Assembly (NCBI GenBank): GCA_022791575.1
Contig: JAAVZI010000016.1
Location: 1-40,543, forward strand
DNA: 40,543 bases
Direction of reading: 5' to 3'
Origin: Lachnospiraceae bacterium
GTDB taxonomy: Bacteria > Bacillota > Clostridia > Lachnospirales > Lachnospiraceae
This document shows, one piece after another, positions 14,950-22,920 of the stretch. A model generated the notes under the pieces. That model saw only the letters and a program-made list of their open reading frames with translations. It was not told the origin of the DNA and did no database searches. The position numbers and the translations under genes were made by a program. Positions within the stretch are counted from its first letter, which is position 1, and every line of letters starts with the position of its first letter.

Positions 14950-15731
14950 CCATTTTTTGTATTTTTTCTTCCATTCTGCGGCTGAAACCATTCGCTCTGA
15001 TATTGTATTTCTACAAGCTGCAGTCCTCTAGCCGGCGCGGTTTTCCCTGCTGCCTCACGGTTTCTTTCTGCAAGTATGTCTATGATCTCTGCTGGTTTTC
15101 TCAAACCATTTCCAACCTCAATTAAGGTTCCGGCAATAATCCTTACCATATTATAGAGAAATCCATTTCCTTCTATATGAATTGTAATCTTATATTGTTC
15201 TTTTTCTACCCTGCATTCATATATCGTCCTTGTGGTAGTTTCTACACAAGTATGGATATTGCAGAAACTTTTAAAATCATGCGTCCCCACAAAATAAGCA
15301 GCCGCTTCCTGCATGGCGGAAATCTCCAACGGCCGATGTACAAAATAATGGTACTGCCTGCCGATTGGATTGTCAAATGAGTGGTTATACACATGATATT
15401 CATAGACCTTTCTGCTTTCACAGTGTCTGGGATGAAAATCCGGCGCTACCTCCATAGAGTGCTGGATACGTATATCATCCGGCAGTCCCTGATTCAGAGC
15501 CAGTGCCACCTTATCTGCAGGAATTCTGGCAGATGTATCAAATACGGCAGTATTTCCCAGTGCATGGACTCCTGCATCGGTTCTGCTCGCCCCAATCACC
15601 TTAATCTCCTCTTTTAGAATTCTGGACAGCTCTCGGTTCAGCACCCCTTCAATTGTAATCCCATTCGGCTGTACCTGCCATCCACAGTAATTCGTGCCAT
15701 CATAGGCAACGATCAGCATAATCCGCCGCAT
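14946..15731 (-). CDS. truA: tRNA pseudouridine(38-40) synthase TruA
   Basis: Isomerises uridines 38-40 in the tRNA anticodon arm. The 261-residue protein starts RRIMLIVAYDGTNYCGWQVQ and carries GASRTDAGVHALGN with the catalytic Asp. HYFVHRPL, GTHDFKSFC and FLYNMVRIIAGTLIEVG follow. GAGGTGA precedes the ATG at 15731. It follows ecfT by 17 bp in the common Firmicutes order ecfA1-ecfA2-ecfT-truA-rplM-rpsI. Confidence 0.97.
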   Translation of the reverse strand: MRRIMLIVAYDGTNYCGWQVQPNGITIEGVLNRELSRILKEEIKVIGASRTDAGVHALGNTAVFDTSARIPADKVALALNQGLPDDIRIQHSMEVAPDFHPRHCESRKVYEYHVYNHSFDNPIGRQYHYFVHRPLEISAMQEAAAYFVGTHDFKSFCNIHTCVETTTRTIYECRVEKEQYKITIHIEGNGFLYNMVRIIAGTLIEVGNGLRKPAEIIDILAERNREAAGKTAPARGLQLVEIQYQSEWFQPQNGRKNTKNG

Positions 15732-15748
15732 AATTCACCTCATATCTA

Positions 15749-16558
15749 TTAATCCGCTGTCAGTACAAAGCAGACAACTGCATTTACCACCAGGTACAGA
15801 AACAATATCAAATATGCGGTATAATCTCTTCTCTGATATTGCAATGGTTTCATCCTTGTCCGTCCTTCGCCGCCTCGGTAACATCTAGCTTCCATTGCCA
15901 TTGCCAGATCGTTGGCACGCCGGAATGCGGATACAAAAAGCGGTATTAGAATTGGCAGCAGATTCTTCGCCCGTTTTACAATATTACCGCTTTCAAAATC
16001 TGCACAACGTGCTTGCTGTGCTTTCATAATCTTATCCGTTTCCTCCAGCAAAATAGGAATAAAGCGAAGAGCAATCGACATCATCATAGCAATTTCATGG
16101 GCAGGCACCTTGATCAGTCTGAACGGCTTTAACATACACTCAATTCCATCTGTCAATTTCGTCGGGGTTGTAGTCAGTGTCATGATGGTCGAACCGATAA
16201 TCAACATAACAAATCGAGCCCCTAGAAGTACAGCGCTTTGAATCCCCTCCCATGTAACAGTTAATTTCCAGATTTTTAGTGCAGCTTCTCCAGGTGTCCA
16301 GAACAGATTAAAAAACACCGTAATTCCAATTAACAGCAGCAGTGGCTTTAATCCTCTCAGAATAAAGCGCAGAGGCACCTTTGATACCAGAATCACAAAA
16401 ACCAGAAATAAAAATGCGGTCACATAACCTGCCGGTTTTGAATATACAAACAATGAAATAATAAAAAGAAGTGTCCCAGCCAGCTTTACCCGCGGGTCCA
16501 GACGGTGTATAGGGGATTCTGTCCTATAATATTGTCCAATTGTAATATCCCGAATCAT
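15749..16558 (-). CDS. ecfT: ECF transporter transmembrane protein EcfT
   Basis: The membrane coupling subunit of energy-coupling-factor vitamin transporters. The 269-residue protein has about six hydrophobic stretches, starts DITIGQYYRTESPIHRLDPR, and has two coupling-helix motifs near residues 180 and 215 (KAQQARCADF and MEARCYRGGEGRTR). The XRX motifs read ARC where ARG or ARS is more usual. It is encoded 16 bp after ecfA2 and would assemble with EcfA1/EcfA2 and S-subunits encoded elsewhere. Confidence 0.95.
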   Translation of the reverse strand: MIRDITIGQYYRTESPIHRLDPRVKLAGTLLFIISLFVYSKPAGYVTAFLFLVFVILVSKVPLRFILRGLKPLLLLIGITVFFNLFWTPGEAALKIWKLTVTWEGIQSAVLLGARFVMLIIGSTIMTLTTTPTKLTDGIECMLKPFRLIKVPAHEIAMMMSIALRFIPILLEETDKIMKAQQARCADFESGNIVKRAKNLLPILIPLFVSAFRRANDLAMAMEARCYRGGEGRTRMKPLQYQRRDYTAYLILFLYLVVNAVVCFVLTAD

Positions 16559-16574
16559 CTCACTCCACCTTTTC

Positions 16575-17432
16575 TTACAACGTACTGTGCCTGAGCACTC
16601 TCAAGATTTCCCGTTTCGCCTCATTGATCGTGATTGGACTTGTACGTACTGGAAGTCCCCGTTCCTGCAGGGCATTCATGATATAGGTTACCTGCGGAGC
16701 CGCCAGACCGATTTCCTCCAGCTTCCTATAACGGGCAAATATCTCCTTGGGCGCCCCGTCCATCAGCAGTTTCCCTTCACTCATTACCAGAATGCGGTCT
16801 GCATACCCAGCAATCTCGTCCATACTATGGGAAACCAGCAGAATGGTCTTCCCCTGCTCCTCCTTCAGCCTTGCAATCAGCCCCAGTATTTCATCTCTGC
16901 CTCTGGGGTCCAGTCCTGCCGTAGGTTCGTCCAAAATTAGAAAATCTGGTTCCATTGCCAGGACACCGGCAATTGCAGCACGCCGCTTCTGTCCTCCAGA
17001 TAAGTCAAATGGAGACTGATAATATAATTCTTCTGGAAAGTTCATGAGCCTTAATGCCTGAAAAGCTCTTAATTCCATTTCCTTACGGCTCAGTCCAAGA
17101 TTCCTGGGGCCGAAACAGACATCCTGGAAAACGGTCGATTCAAACAGCTGGTGTTCTGGATACTGAAATACCATGCCCACCTTCTCCCGAAGCTTCTTTT
17201 TATCATAATCCTTATCGCTGATATCCTCACCCTCAAACAATACCATACCATCTGCAGGCTGCAGCAGGCCATTCATCAGCTGGATCAATGTAGATTTTCC
17301 TGACCCCGTATGCCCTATAATTCCAATGAACTGCCCTTTAGGTACAACGAAACTGACATCCTTTAAAGCATGCCGTTCCTCCGGTGTATCTTTCCCATAA
17401 ATATAAGTTACATGATCTAATATAATCGACAT
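16575..17432 (-). CDS. ecfA2: ECF transporter ATPase EcfA2
   Basis: An ABC ATPase of 285 residues. It has Walker A GHTGSGKST, Q-loop FQYPEHQLF, signature LSGGQKRRAAIAGVLA, Walker B FLILDEPTAGLDPRG and switch LLVSHSMDE. It pairs with EcfA1 to drive EcfT and vitamin S-components. The gene overlaps ecfA1 by 16 bp and has GGAGG 4 nt before the ATG, suggesting coupled translation and fixed subunit ratio. Confidence 0.96.
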   Translation of the reverse strand: MSIILDHVTYIYGKDTPEERHALKDVSFVVPKGQFIGIIGHTGSGKSTLIQLMNGLLQPADGMVLFEGEDISDKDYDKKKLREKVGMVFQYPEHQLFESTVFQDVCFGPRNLGLSRKEMELRAFQALRLMNFPEELYYQSPFDLSGGQKRRAAIAGVLAMEPDFLILDEPTAGLDPRGRDEILGLIARLKEEQGKTILLVSHSMDEIAGYADRILVMSEGKLLMDGAPKEIFARYRKLEEIGLAAPQVTYIMNALQERGLPVRTSPITINEAKREILRVLRHSTL

Positions 17433-18268
17433 AATACCTCCACCAGTTCCTCACCGGTCAGTATTCCAGACGGAATCTCTAATCCTGCTTTACGAAGTTC
17501 GTAGGCCAGCAATGCCGCCTGCGGCACATCCATCCGCAGCCCGCGCAGCTGCTCCACCTGTGAAAATATTTCCCGCGGCGTCCCCTGCATGGCAACCTGC
17601 CCTTGATCCATAACAAAGATTTTATCTGCCTGAATCACTTCTTCCATATGATGTGTAATTAAAACAATTGTCACATGCTCCAGCCGGTTCAGCGCCTGCA
17701 GCGTTTTTAACACATCCTGTCTGCCTCTGGGATCTAACATGGCCGTAGGTTCGTCTAATATAATACACTTAGGCCGCATAGCTACAATCCCAGCAATAGA
17801 AACCCGCTGCTTCTGTCCGCCGGAAAGTTTATTCGGCGACATTTCACGGTACGCATACATACCGACTGCCTTTAGACTATCGGCGGTCCGCTGCCAGATC
17901 TCTTCTGTCGGCACGCCGATATTTTCCGGACCAAATCCCACATCTTCTTCCACTACAGTGGCGATAATCTGATTATCTGGATTCTGAAATACCATACCAG
18001 CGGTCTGACGAATCTTCCAGGTATTTTCTTCCTGCAGAGTATCGTTTCCGTCAATCCATACGGTTCCTTCTGTCGGAAGCAGAATGCTATTCAAATGTTT
18101 GGCAAATGTAGATTTTCCAGAGCCATTATGCCCCAGTACTGCAATGAATTCTCCAGCCTCTACATCCAGGCTGACATTATCTACTGCACGCTTTATGCCT
18201 TCAACATTCCCATCCTCGTCTCGCCGAATATATTCAAATACCAAATTTTTTGTTTTAATGATTCCCAT
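17417..18268 (-). CDS. ecfA1: ECF transporter ATPase EcfA1
   Basis: The second ABC ATPase of the module, 283 residues, with Walker A GHNGSGKST, FQNPDNQIIATVVEEDVGFG, signature LSGGQKQRVSIAGIVA, Walker B CIILDEPTAMLDPRG and VLITHHMEE. AAAGGAAG precedes the ATG at 18268. It is the first gene of ecfA1-ecfA2-ecfT-truA. The usual upstream neighbour rplQ is absent here, where a CmpB-type membrane protein stands instead. Confidence 0.96.
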   Translation of the reverse strand: MGIIKTKNLVFEYIRRDEDGNVEGIKRAVDNVSLDVEAGEFIAVLGHNGSGKSTFAKHLNSILLPTEGTVWIDGNDTLQEENTWKIRQTAGMVFQNPDNQIIATVVEEDVGFGPENIGVPTEEIWQRTADSLKAVGMYAYREMSPNKLSGGQKQRVSIAGIVAMRPKCIILDEPTAMLDPRGRQDVLKTLQALNRLEHVTIVLITHHMEEVIQADKIFVMDQGQVAMQGTPREIFSQVEQLRGLRMDVPQAALLAYELRKAGLEIPSGILTGEELVEVLCRLY

Positions 18269-18312
18269 ACAATTCTTCCTTTCCCATTATTCCCATAGGA
18301 AATCTTGGTATA

Positions 18313-19140
18313 TCATTTTCCTTTCCTGTTTCGCACGGAATTCTGTATTTCCTTCAACGCACTGGCAAATTCCCTGGAACTTGTCTTTGGATTACGCTTT
18401 AATATTCGGACAGAACGAAGATACTGCCTGTCCTTTCCGCTGGCGCGCAGGGCTTTCTGTTCCTTCATACGCTCCTCCAGTGCATGGAGTCTGGCTGTTG
18501 TTTTCTCCTGCAACTGATGCCAGTCATCATCCAATACCGCTGCTACAACATCCATCCGCCTTTCCAATCGTTTCTCCAGCTCACGCAGCCGTTCCTTATT
18601 CTCTGTCATTTTCGCAAGTATCTCCCGCAGATCCATCGCTTCATTGAAAGACTGGGTCAAATCCGCTACAAATACTGCTGTTATCACAAAGGCTCCAACG
18701 TCCACCAGCGTATTGGGTATAGAAAATATCAGCGACTCTACTGGTTTATGAACCCACTCTACTAAAAGTACAGAAAAGAATCCCCAGCCCAAGGAAGAAA
18801 ACAGACAGATATGTCCTTGGAAATTCAGCGGTTTCTCACTATAATCCCAATATCGCATATGAAACAGCCGTTCCATTGCTACACCGGTAACATATTCCAA
18901 TATGGTAGCGCCCGTCATGCCCAGAATATAGATCAGAACATAATTCCCGCGTACCGGCAGCGTCAGAAACAAGATCACAACCGCCCCTGTTCCATAGATC
19001 GGCAGATGAGGGCCATGCATAAATCCCCGGTTAATCCAATGCCGTTCCTTAACGGATACAAAACAGCTCTCCCATACCCATCCGCAAAAACTGTAAAAAT
19101 AAAAAAACAAAAGCCATTGTGCCAGATGATAACTATACAT
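18313..19140 (-). CDS. Putative ABC-transporter type IV (CmpB-like) membrane protein
   Basis: The 275-residue protein has about five transmembrane helices in residues 8-170, with the family pattern FYFYSFCGWVWE, then HGPHLPIYGTGAV and YVTGVAMERLFHMRYWDYS. A charged C-terminal helical tail (~180-275) is rich in Arg, Lys and Glu and probably coiled coil. This matches the CmpB/DUF1113 family, named a putative ABC permease but without a shown transport function. It precedes ecfA1 by 44 bp and may share its transcript. Confidence 0.8.
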   Translation of the reverse strand: MYSYHLAQWLLFFYFYSFCGWVWESCFVSVKERHWINRGFMHGPHLPIYGTGAVVILFLTLPVRGNYVLIYILGMTGATILEYVTGVAMERLFHMRYWDYSEKPLNFQGHICLFSSLGWGFFSVLLVEWVHKPVESLIFSIPNTLVDVGAFVITAVFVADLTQSFNEAMDLREILAKMTENKERLRELEKRLERRMDVVAAVLDDDWHQLQEKTTARLHALEERMKEQKALRASGKDRQYLRSVRILKRNPKTSSREFASALKEIQNSVRNRKGK

Positions 19141-19161
19141 CTAATTCTCCATTCTTATACA

Positions 19162-19215
19162 AAAATTGCACAAAGCTTCCCAACATAGATTCTAATAGGA
19201 ACTTTGTGCAATTTT
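19162..19215. terminator. Strong bidirectional terminator
   Basis: A perfect 14-bp stem AAAATTGCACAAAG/CTTTGTGCAATTTT around a 26-nt loop, with A and T flanks. It ends the polysaccharide deacetylase transcript on the minus strand, 6 bp after its stop codon. Confidence 0.88.
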
Positions 19216-19221
19216 AACATT

Positions 19222-20226
19222 CTAATACTTCTTTGCATAAAACTGTATGGGTCTGGACTTCTGACTGAGAGGCTCAAATTTACAGCCCATTTCTACAAGC
19301 TGTTTTAATACCTCTGGCAGAATGGTTACGGTAGGCTCTCTGGTATCATGCATAAGGACAATGGACTCCTGGTATTTGACTACATTGGTTGTAATCGACT
19401 GCAGTACAGATTCTTGAGTCGCCTTGCTGCCTCCGTCACCGCTGCTGACATTCCAATCAAAATATACAAATCCACGGTTTTCCATTTCTTTGGCAATCCC
19501 TGCTCCGGCTGCATATTTATTCAGGCTGGTACTTCCGCCTGGATAGCGGAACAATGTCGGCTTCACACCTGTCTGTTCACTTACCAGTTGATATACCTTA
19601 TAAAAATCTTCCAAATAATTTTCCACCGATGCATAAATGTTTTTATAATCATGGCTGGCCGTATGAATGGCAATTGTATGTCCACGATTTACGATTTCTT
19701 TATAATACTGCTGCAGCTCTGGATTCTCCGTATAGGTTACGAAAAATGTTGCTTTTATTCCATATACGTCCAATGCATCCAGCACCTGACTAGTATATTT
19801 GGACGGTCCGTCGTCAAAGGTAAGATGTACAAGCTTTTGATTCGGATCTGCTGCCTGGGTATCCTCTGCAGTTACCCGCAGATCAGGGTGAATATCCTTG
19901 TAAGGAGAATCATATCCTTCCACTGCCTGTCCTGTGGAAGCGTCTGGTACAACTGCCTCAGCATCTCCCTGTTGTGCAAGCTGCTGATAGATACCATCCC
20001 ATTGGTCGATATATTCCTGCTTTGCTTGCAGCTCTCCTTTTACTTCCTGCTCCTTTTTCTGCGCTTCTTTCAGCTGCGCCTGATACTCCTCTGCCTTTTT
20101 ATCCGCTTTCGCTGCGCTGCGGTTAAAAATTACTGCTCCAGTTAGACTGGCAATTGACAGCAAGAGTAACACAATGCAGGCAATCAGAGGAATCTTACTT
20201 TTTCTTTTTCTACGCTGACTATACAC
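19222..20226 (-). CDS. Membrane-anchored polysaccharide deacetylase
   Basis: A basic N-terminus with one membrane anchor (~11-35) is followed by an extracellular coiled coil (~37-75) and a NodB-type deacetylase domain (~130-320). Catalytic motifs are present: HLTFDDGPS, HTASHDYKNIY (the HxxxH metal ligands) and LFRYPGGS. Likely substrates are peptidoglycan GlcNAc or another wall polysaccharide (PgdA-like), outside the membrane; the exact substrate is not visible. The start is GTG, one base after the fucU stop, with no good ribosome site nearby, so translation probably depends on coupling to fucU. Confidence 0.88.
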   Translation of the reverse strand: MYSQRRKRKSKIPLIACIVLLLLSIASLTGAVIFNRSAAKADKKAEEYQAQLKEAQKKEQEVKGELQAKQEYIDQWDGIYQQLAQQGDAEAVVPDASTGQAVEGYDSPYKDIHPDLRVTAEDTQAADPNQKLVHLTFDDGPSKYTSQVLDALDVYGIKATFFVTYTENPELQQYYKEIVNRGHTIAIHTASHDYKNIYASVENYLEDFYKVYQLVSEQTGVKPTLFRYPGGSTSLNKYAAGAGIAKEMENRGFVYFDWNVSSGDGGSKATQESVLQSITTNVVKYQESIVLMHDTREPTVTILPEVLKQLVEMGCKFEPLSQKSRPIQFYAKKY

Positions 20227-20227
20227 T

Positions 20228-20668
20228 TTATTCTACTACAACACCTTTCTGTAACATGACATTGGCATATAAAGCACTCTCACCTGTTGCAATAATGGCA
20301 TATGCTTTTTTTGCCTCTTCATAGAATTCGAAGCGTTCAATATTTCCAACTGCTTTACTTCCTCTTTCATCATATTTGCTGACAATCTCTTTATACGTAT
20401 CCCAGATTGGTGTCTCTACCTGATCCCCCGGCATTACTTCCATCAAGTTAACCGGATGATCCACATAAGTATCCAGCGGAAATAACTGAAGAATGGCATC
20501 TAGCAATTCTGGTACTCCATGGCCATCACAGCGGATTACAATTGCGTCTTTTCCCATAGACTCTGCCGGGAAATTACCATCTGAAATAACAAGCCGGTCA
20601 CTATGACCCATTTCACATAACACTTTTAATAGTTCTGGGGATAAAATCTGCGGTATTCCTTTTAACAT
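20228..20668 (-). CDS. fucU: L-fucose mutarotase-type protein, RbsD/FucU family
   Basis: A 146-residue protein with LKGIPQILSPELLKVLCEMG, HSDRLVISDGNFPAES and VRCDGHG-like IRCDGHGVPELLDAIL, matching FucU. FucU interconverts alpha and beta anomers of L-fucose; RbsD acts on ribose. GGAGG lies 6 nt before the ATG. No fucose kinase, aldolase or transporter is seen nearby, so its pathway partners are elsewhere. Two CTATTGTAAC repeats lie upstream. It forms a two-gene unit with the deacetylase. Confidence 0.85.
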   Translation of the reverse strand: MLKGIPQILSPELLKVLCEMGHSDRLVISDGNFPAESMGKDAIVIRCDGHGVPELLDAILQLFPLDTYVDHPVNLMEVMPGDQVETPIWDTYKEIVSKYDERGSKAVGNIERFEFYEEAKKAYAIIATGESALYANVMLQKGVVVE

Positions 20669-20821
20669 TACAATTCCTCCTTGTCTTTTATTTTCTTTAC
20701 CCTATTGTAACCCTAATGCCTGGATTTTGCAACAAAAATATTCTATTGTAACATTTATAAATCCAGTGGAACATGTCAAAAAAGGGTATGGCTAATCCAG
20801 TTCTTTAAGTTATAAATAAAA

Positions 20822-20859
20822 ACGGCCCTGCCATCATATTTCTATGAAAGCCTGACCGT
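20822..20859 (-). terminator. Terminator of the tRNA-Met transcript
   Basis: On the minus strand ACGGTC pairs with GGCCGT (one G-T pair). An upper stem of about eight pairs follows, closing on a GAAA loop, and the hairpin is followed by TTTTTATTTAT. It lies 6 bp downstream of the tRNA 3' end. Confidence 0.8.
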
Positions 20860-20865
20860 ACGTAA

Positions 20866-20939
20866 TAGCGGAAAAGGGATTTGAACCCATGACACCACGG
20901 GTATGAACCGTGTGCTCTAGCCAACTGAGCTATTCCGCC
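20866..20939 (-). tRNA. tRNA-Met (anticodon CAT), elongator type
   Basis: The minus strand folds into a full cloverleaf. The acceptor is GGCGGAA, the D arm contains AGCTCAGTTGGCTAGAGC, the anticodon loop TTCATAC is in a CACGG/CCGTG stem, and the T arm is GGGTTCAAATCCC. No CCA is encoded. It lacks initiator-tRNA features such as three G-C pairs below the anticodon loop, so elongator Met is preferred; tRNA-Ile with lysidine is not excluded. Confidence 0.95.
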
Positions 20940-20960
20940 ATATTTTCAACAACAAATGAT

Positions 20961-20989
20961 ATTCTACTACAAATTTCATCCGTTGTCAA
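20961..20989 (-). promoter_or_regulatory. Promoter of tRNA-Met
   Basis: On the minus strand TTGACA (20989-20984), a 17-bp spacer and TAGAAT (20966-20961), about 20 bp before the tRNA. The -35 lies directly after the divIC stop codon. Confidence 0.85.
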
Positions 20990-20994
20990 TCTTT

Positions 20995-21300
20995 TTATTC
21001 TTGTGACTTAAAAATAATTTCACCCGGATATACCAAGCCCAGTTGATTGTGAGCATAATCCTCTATATACTTCTTTGTCTGGCGGTATTTTTCTTCTTCC
21101 TTCAATTCCTGCTCCCGCTTTTTCTCTTTTTCCAGCTCTTTCTCCAGTTTTTCTTTGCGTACTACATTTTCCTTTCCTGCTGACCAGAGAGTAAAACTGC
21201 GTACAGAAAAAACGCCCACCATCAATACGACAATGAGAGAGATCCATATTTTGCTCGTACGATTTCTTCTTTTATATTTCCGCTTACTGATTGTACCCAA
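20995..21300 (-). CDS. divIC: Septum formation initiator DivIC/FtsB
   Basis: A small bitopic division protein of 101 residues: a basic cytoplasmic tail (~1-18), one transmembrane helix (~19-38), an extracellular coiled coil (~45-75) and a C-terminal conserved block ending YAHNQLGLVYPGEIIF. This is the FtsB/DivIC layout. It would bind FtsL/DivIB at the septum. The start is TTG with GAGGG about 5 nt upstream. It follows yabP-yabQ as in Bacillus. Confidence 0.93.
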   Translation of the reverse strand: MGTISKRKYKRRNRTSKIWISLIVVLMVGVFSVRSFTLWSAGKENVVRKEKLEKELEKEKKREQELKEEEKYRQTKKYIEDYAHNQLGLVYPGEIIFKSQE

Positions 21301-21329
21301 ATTTACCCTCGTTCCCAGACTTTACTTGT

Positions 21330-21797
21330 CTATTTTTTTCTTAATCCTATTTTAATTGTTTTAAAACATTTTTTCAATGCCTTTTTAAATATTTTTCCTA
21401 TCTTTTGTAGAAACTTCTTTACCTTTTTCCACAAAAAAGTCCATGGTTTTAATATAATTGTAACAATTTTTTCCAGAATATCTAGTGTTTTCCGAATAAT
21501 TTTAGACAATACACCTACAATATATGGACTAATGGTAAAATTATATACCAACATACCAAGCAGGATTCCTATTATGAAAAACCAGCGTATGACCCCATTG
21601 TTTTCTTTCATCAGTACATAAAACATATACAAGGCACTGCACAGCCAGTAACAAAAATCCTCAATAGCAATCCACAGGCAGCCATGGGTATGAACACGGC
21701 GGACAATTCGAAACACATCATATACTACTGACAGAATGACTCCTGTCAAGGCTGCATGCAGGAAAAAATAAAATTCATGGGATATATTTTCACTCAT
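21330..21797 (-). CDS. yabQ: Sporulation cortex protein YabQ
   Basis: The 155-residue membrane protein has about four helices and begins SHEFYFFLHAALTGVILSVV then YDVFRIVRR, the YabQ start pattern. The tail (~110-155) is strongly basic with Lys/Phe repeats. In Bacillus YabQ is needed for the spore cortex and sits in the outer forespore membrane. It lies 11 bp after yabP with GGGGGA before the ATG. Confidence 0.92.
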   Translation of the reverse strand: MSENISHEFYFFLHAALTGVILSVVYDVFRIVRRVHTHGCLWIAIEDFCYWLCSALYMFYVLMKENNGVIRWFFIIGILLGMLVYNFTISPYIVGVLSKIIRKTLDILEKIVTIILKPWTFLWKKVKKFLQKIGKIFKKALKKCFKTIKIGLRKK

Positions 21798-21808
21798 CCA
21801 GTTCCCCC

Positions 21809-22102
21809 TTACCGAAACAGACGTCCCAAAAATGATTCTTGCTGTTTATTGTTTCCTGCTATTTCTGAATACAAAAAGCTGTCAATCTTACCCTCTAAGT
21901 CTACTTCTCCCTTTTCCAGCGAAAGCCGCTTTACATGCAGGTCATTTCCTTTTATCATTAACATTCCCTGATTTGTTTCCAGCAACACTTCATTCAAGTC
22001 AAAGGCCAATACATCTGCTACTCCGGTAATGGTCGCATTCTTGCGGTTATTTACACTGATCTTATGTGTTCCTGTTATAATACTGCTGCTTCTTTCTTCC
22101 AT
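21809..22102 (-). CDS. yabP: Sporulation protein YabP
   Basis: A soluble 97-residue beta-rich protein of the YabP/YqfC family, with THKISVNNRKNATITGVADV and a LLETNQGMLMIKGNDLHVKR segment. YabP is an outer-forespore-membrane-associated coat/cortex factor expressed early in sporulation in Bacillus. GAGGGG precedes the ATG. yabP-yabQ-divIC form one unit, separated from rqcP by a terminator. Confidence 0.92.
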   Translation of the reverse strand: MEERSSSIITGTHKISVNNRKNATITGVADVLAFDLNEVLLETNQGMLMIKGNDLHVKRLSLEKGEVDLEGKIDSFLYSEIAGNNKQQESFLGRLFR

Positions 22103-22212
22103 GTTTTTCTTCCCCTCTCTTAGACAGCTGATTTTGTCTGCATAGATTCTCTTATGCTACTTGTCTATTCTTCTAAATATATGCCTGACCCAGCCTGCGT
22201 ATGACGAAAAAA

Positions 22213-22244
22213 AGACCACTTTGAAATTTCTTTCAAAATGGTCT
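22213..22244 (-). terminator. Terminator after rqcP
   Basis: AGACCA..TTTGAAA pairs with TTTCAAA..TGGTCT (13 pairs, one mismatch, 4-nt loop). A run of seven T follows on the minus strand. It ends the hup-rqcP transcript. Confidence 0.9.
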
Positions 22245-22252
22245 CATGAAAG

Positions 22253-22492
22253 CTATAAATAACGATAAAGCTCTTTTGCTTCCTCTTTTTTTACAGTCTC
22301 CTGTACATTCAAAACCTCTACCTTAACTGCTTTGGTTCCGAATCCAATTTCAATAATATCTCCTTCTTTGACGTTCAAAGACGCTTTTGCAGCTTTATCA
22401 TTTACCAGTACTCGTCCTGCATCACACGCCTCGTTGGCAACTGTACGTCTCTTAATCAATCGGGAAACTTTTAAAAACTTGTCCAAACGCAT
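22253..22492 (-). CDS. rqcP: S4-domain ribosome quality control protein RqcP
   Basis: A 79-residue protein made of one S4 RNA-binding domain: MRLDKFLKVSRLIKRRTVAN then ACDAGRVLVNDKAAKASLNV. This is the YabO/RqcP family, which binds obstructed 50S subunits with RqcH and supports alanine tailing of stalled peptides. It lies 4 bp after hup, the same order as in many Clostridia. Confidence 0.9.
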   Translation of the reverse strand: MRLDKFLKVSRLIKRRTVANEACDAGRVLVNDKAAKASLNVKEGDIIEIGFGTKAVKVEVLNVQETVKKEEAKELYRYL

Positions 22493-22496
22493 AATC

Positions 22497-22772
22497 TTAA
22501 GCGTTGATACTATCCTTTAAAGCCTTACCTGCCTTAAACTTAGGTGCTTTAGAAGCCGGGATCTGAATCTTCTCCTGTGTACCAGGCTTAATTCCTTCTC
22601 TTGCTTTTCTTTCAGTTACTTCAAAAGTACCGAAACCTACCAGCTGGATTTTCTCACCTTTCTTTAACTCTTCTTCTACGATTTCTGTAAAAGCCTTTAA
22701 AGCCTTCTCTGAATCTTTCTTGGATAATTCTGTTTTTTCTGCAATTGCAGCAACTAATTCTGCTTTGTTCAT
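22497..22772 (-). CDS. hup: HU family DNA-binding protein
   Basis: A nucleoid protein that bends DNA as a dimer. The predicted 91 residues starting MNKAELVAAIAEKTELSKKD match HU, with VGFGTFEVTERKAREGIKPG and PASKAPKFKAGKALKD forming the DNA-binding arms. The ATG at 22772 is chosen, with AGGAGG 9 nt upstream. An in-frame start at 22832 would add 20 unmatched basic residues and has no ribosome site. It is driven by a consensus promoter. Confidence 0.97.
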   Translation of the reverse strand: MNKAELVAAIAEKTELSKKDSEKALKAFTEIVEEELKKGEKIQLVGFGTFEVTERKAREGIKPGTQEKIQIPASKAPKFKAGKALKDSINA

Positions 22773-22847
22773 GAATGAACTCCTCCTCTTGATTCTTTTT
22801 TTATAATCGTTGCCTAAGAACTCTTTCTTCAAAAAGCTTTCTCTCTG

Positions 22848-22876
22848 TTTATACCAAGTTTAGCAGCATTTGTCAA
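22848..22876 (-). promoter_or_regulatory. Promoter of hup-rqcP
   Basis: On the minus strand TTGACA (22876-22871), a 17-bp spacer ending TGG, and TATAAA (22853-22848). It gives a 5' UTR of about 70 nt. Confidence 0.85.
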
Positions 22877-22920
22877 GGAATTTCACAAATTTTCCTAAAT
22901 TTACGGTTAATTCAGCCGCT

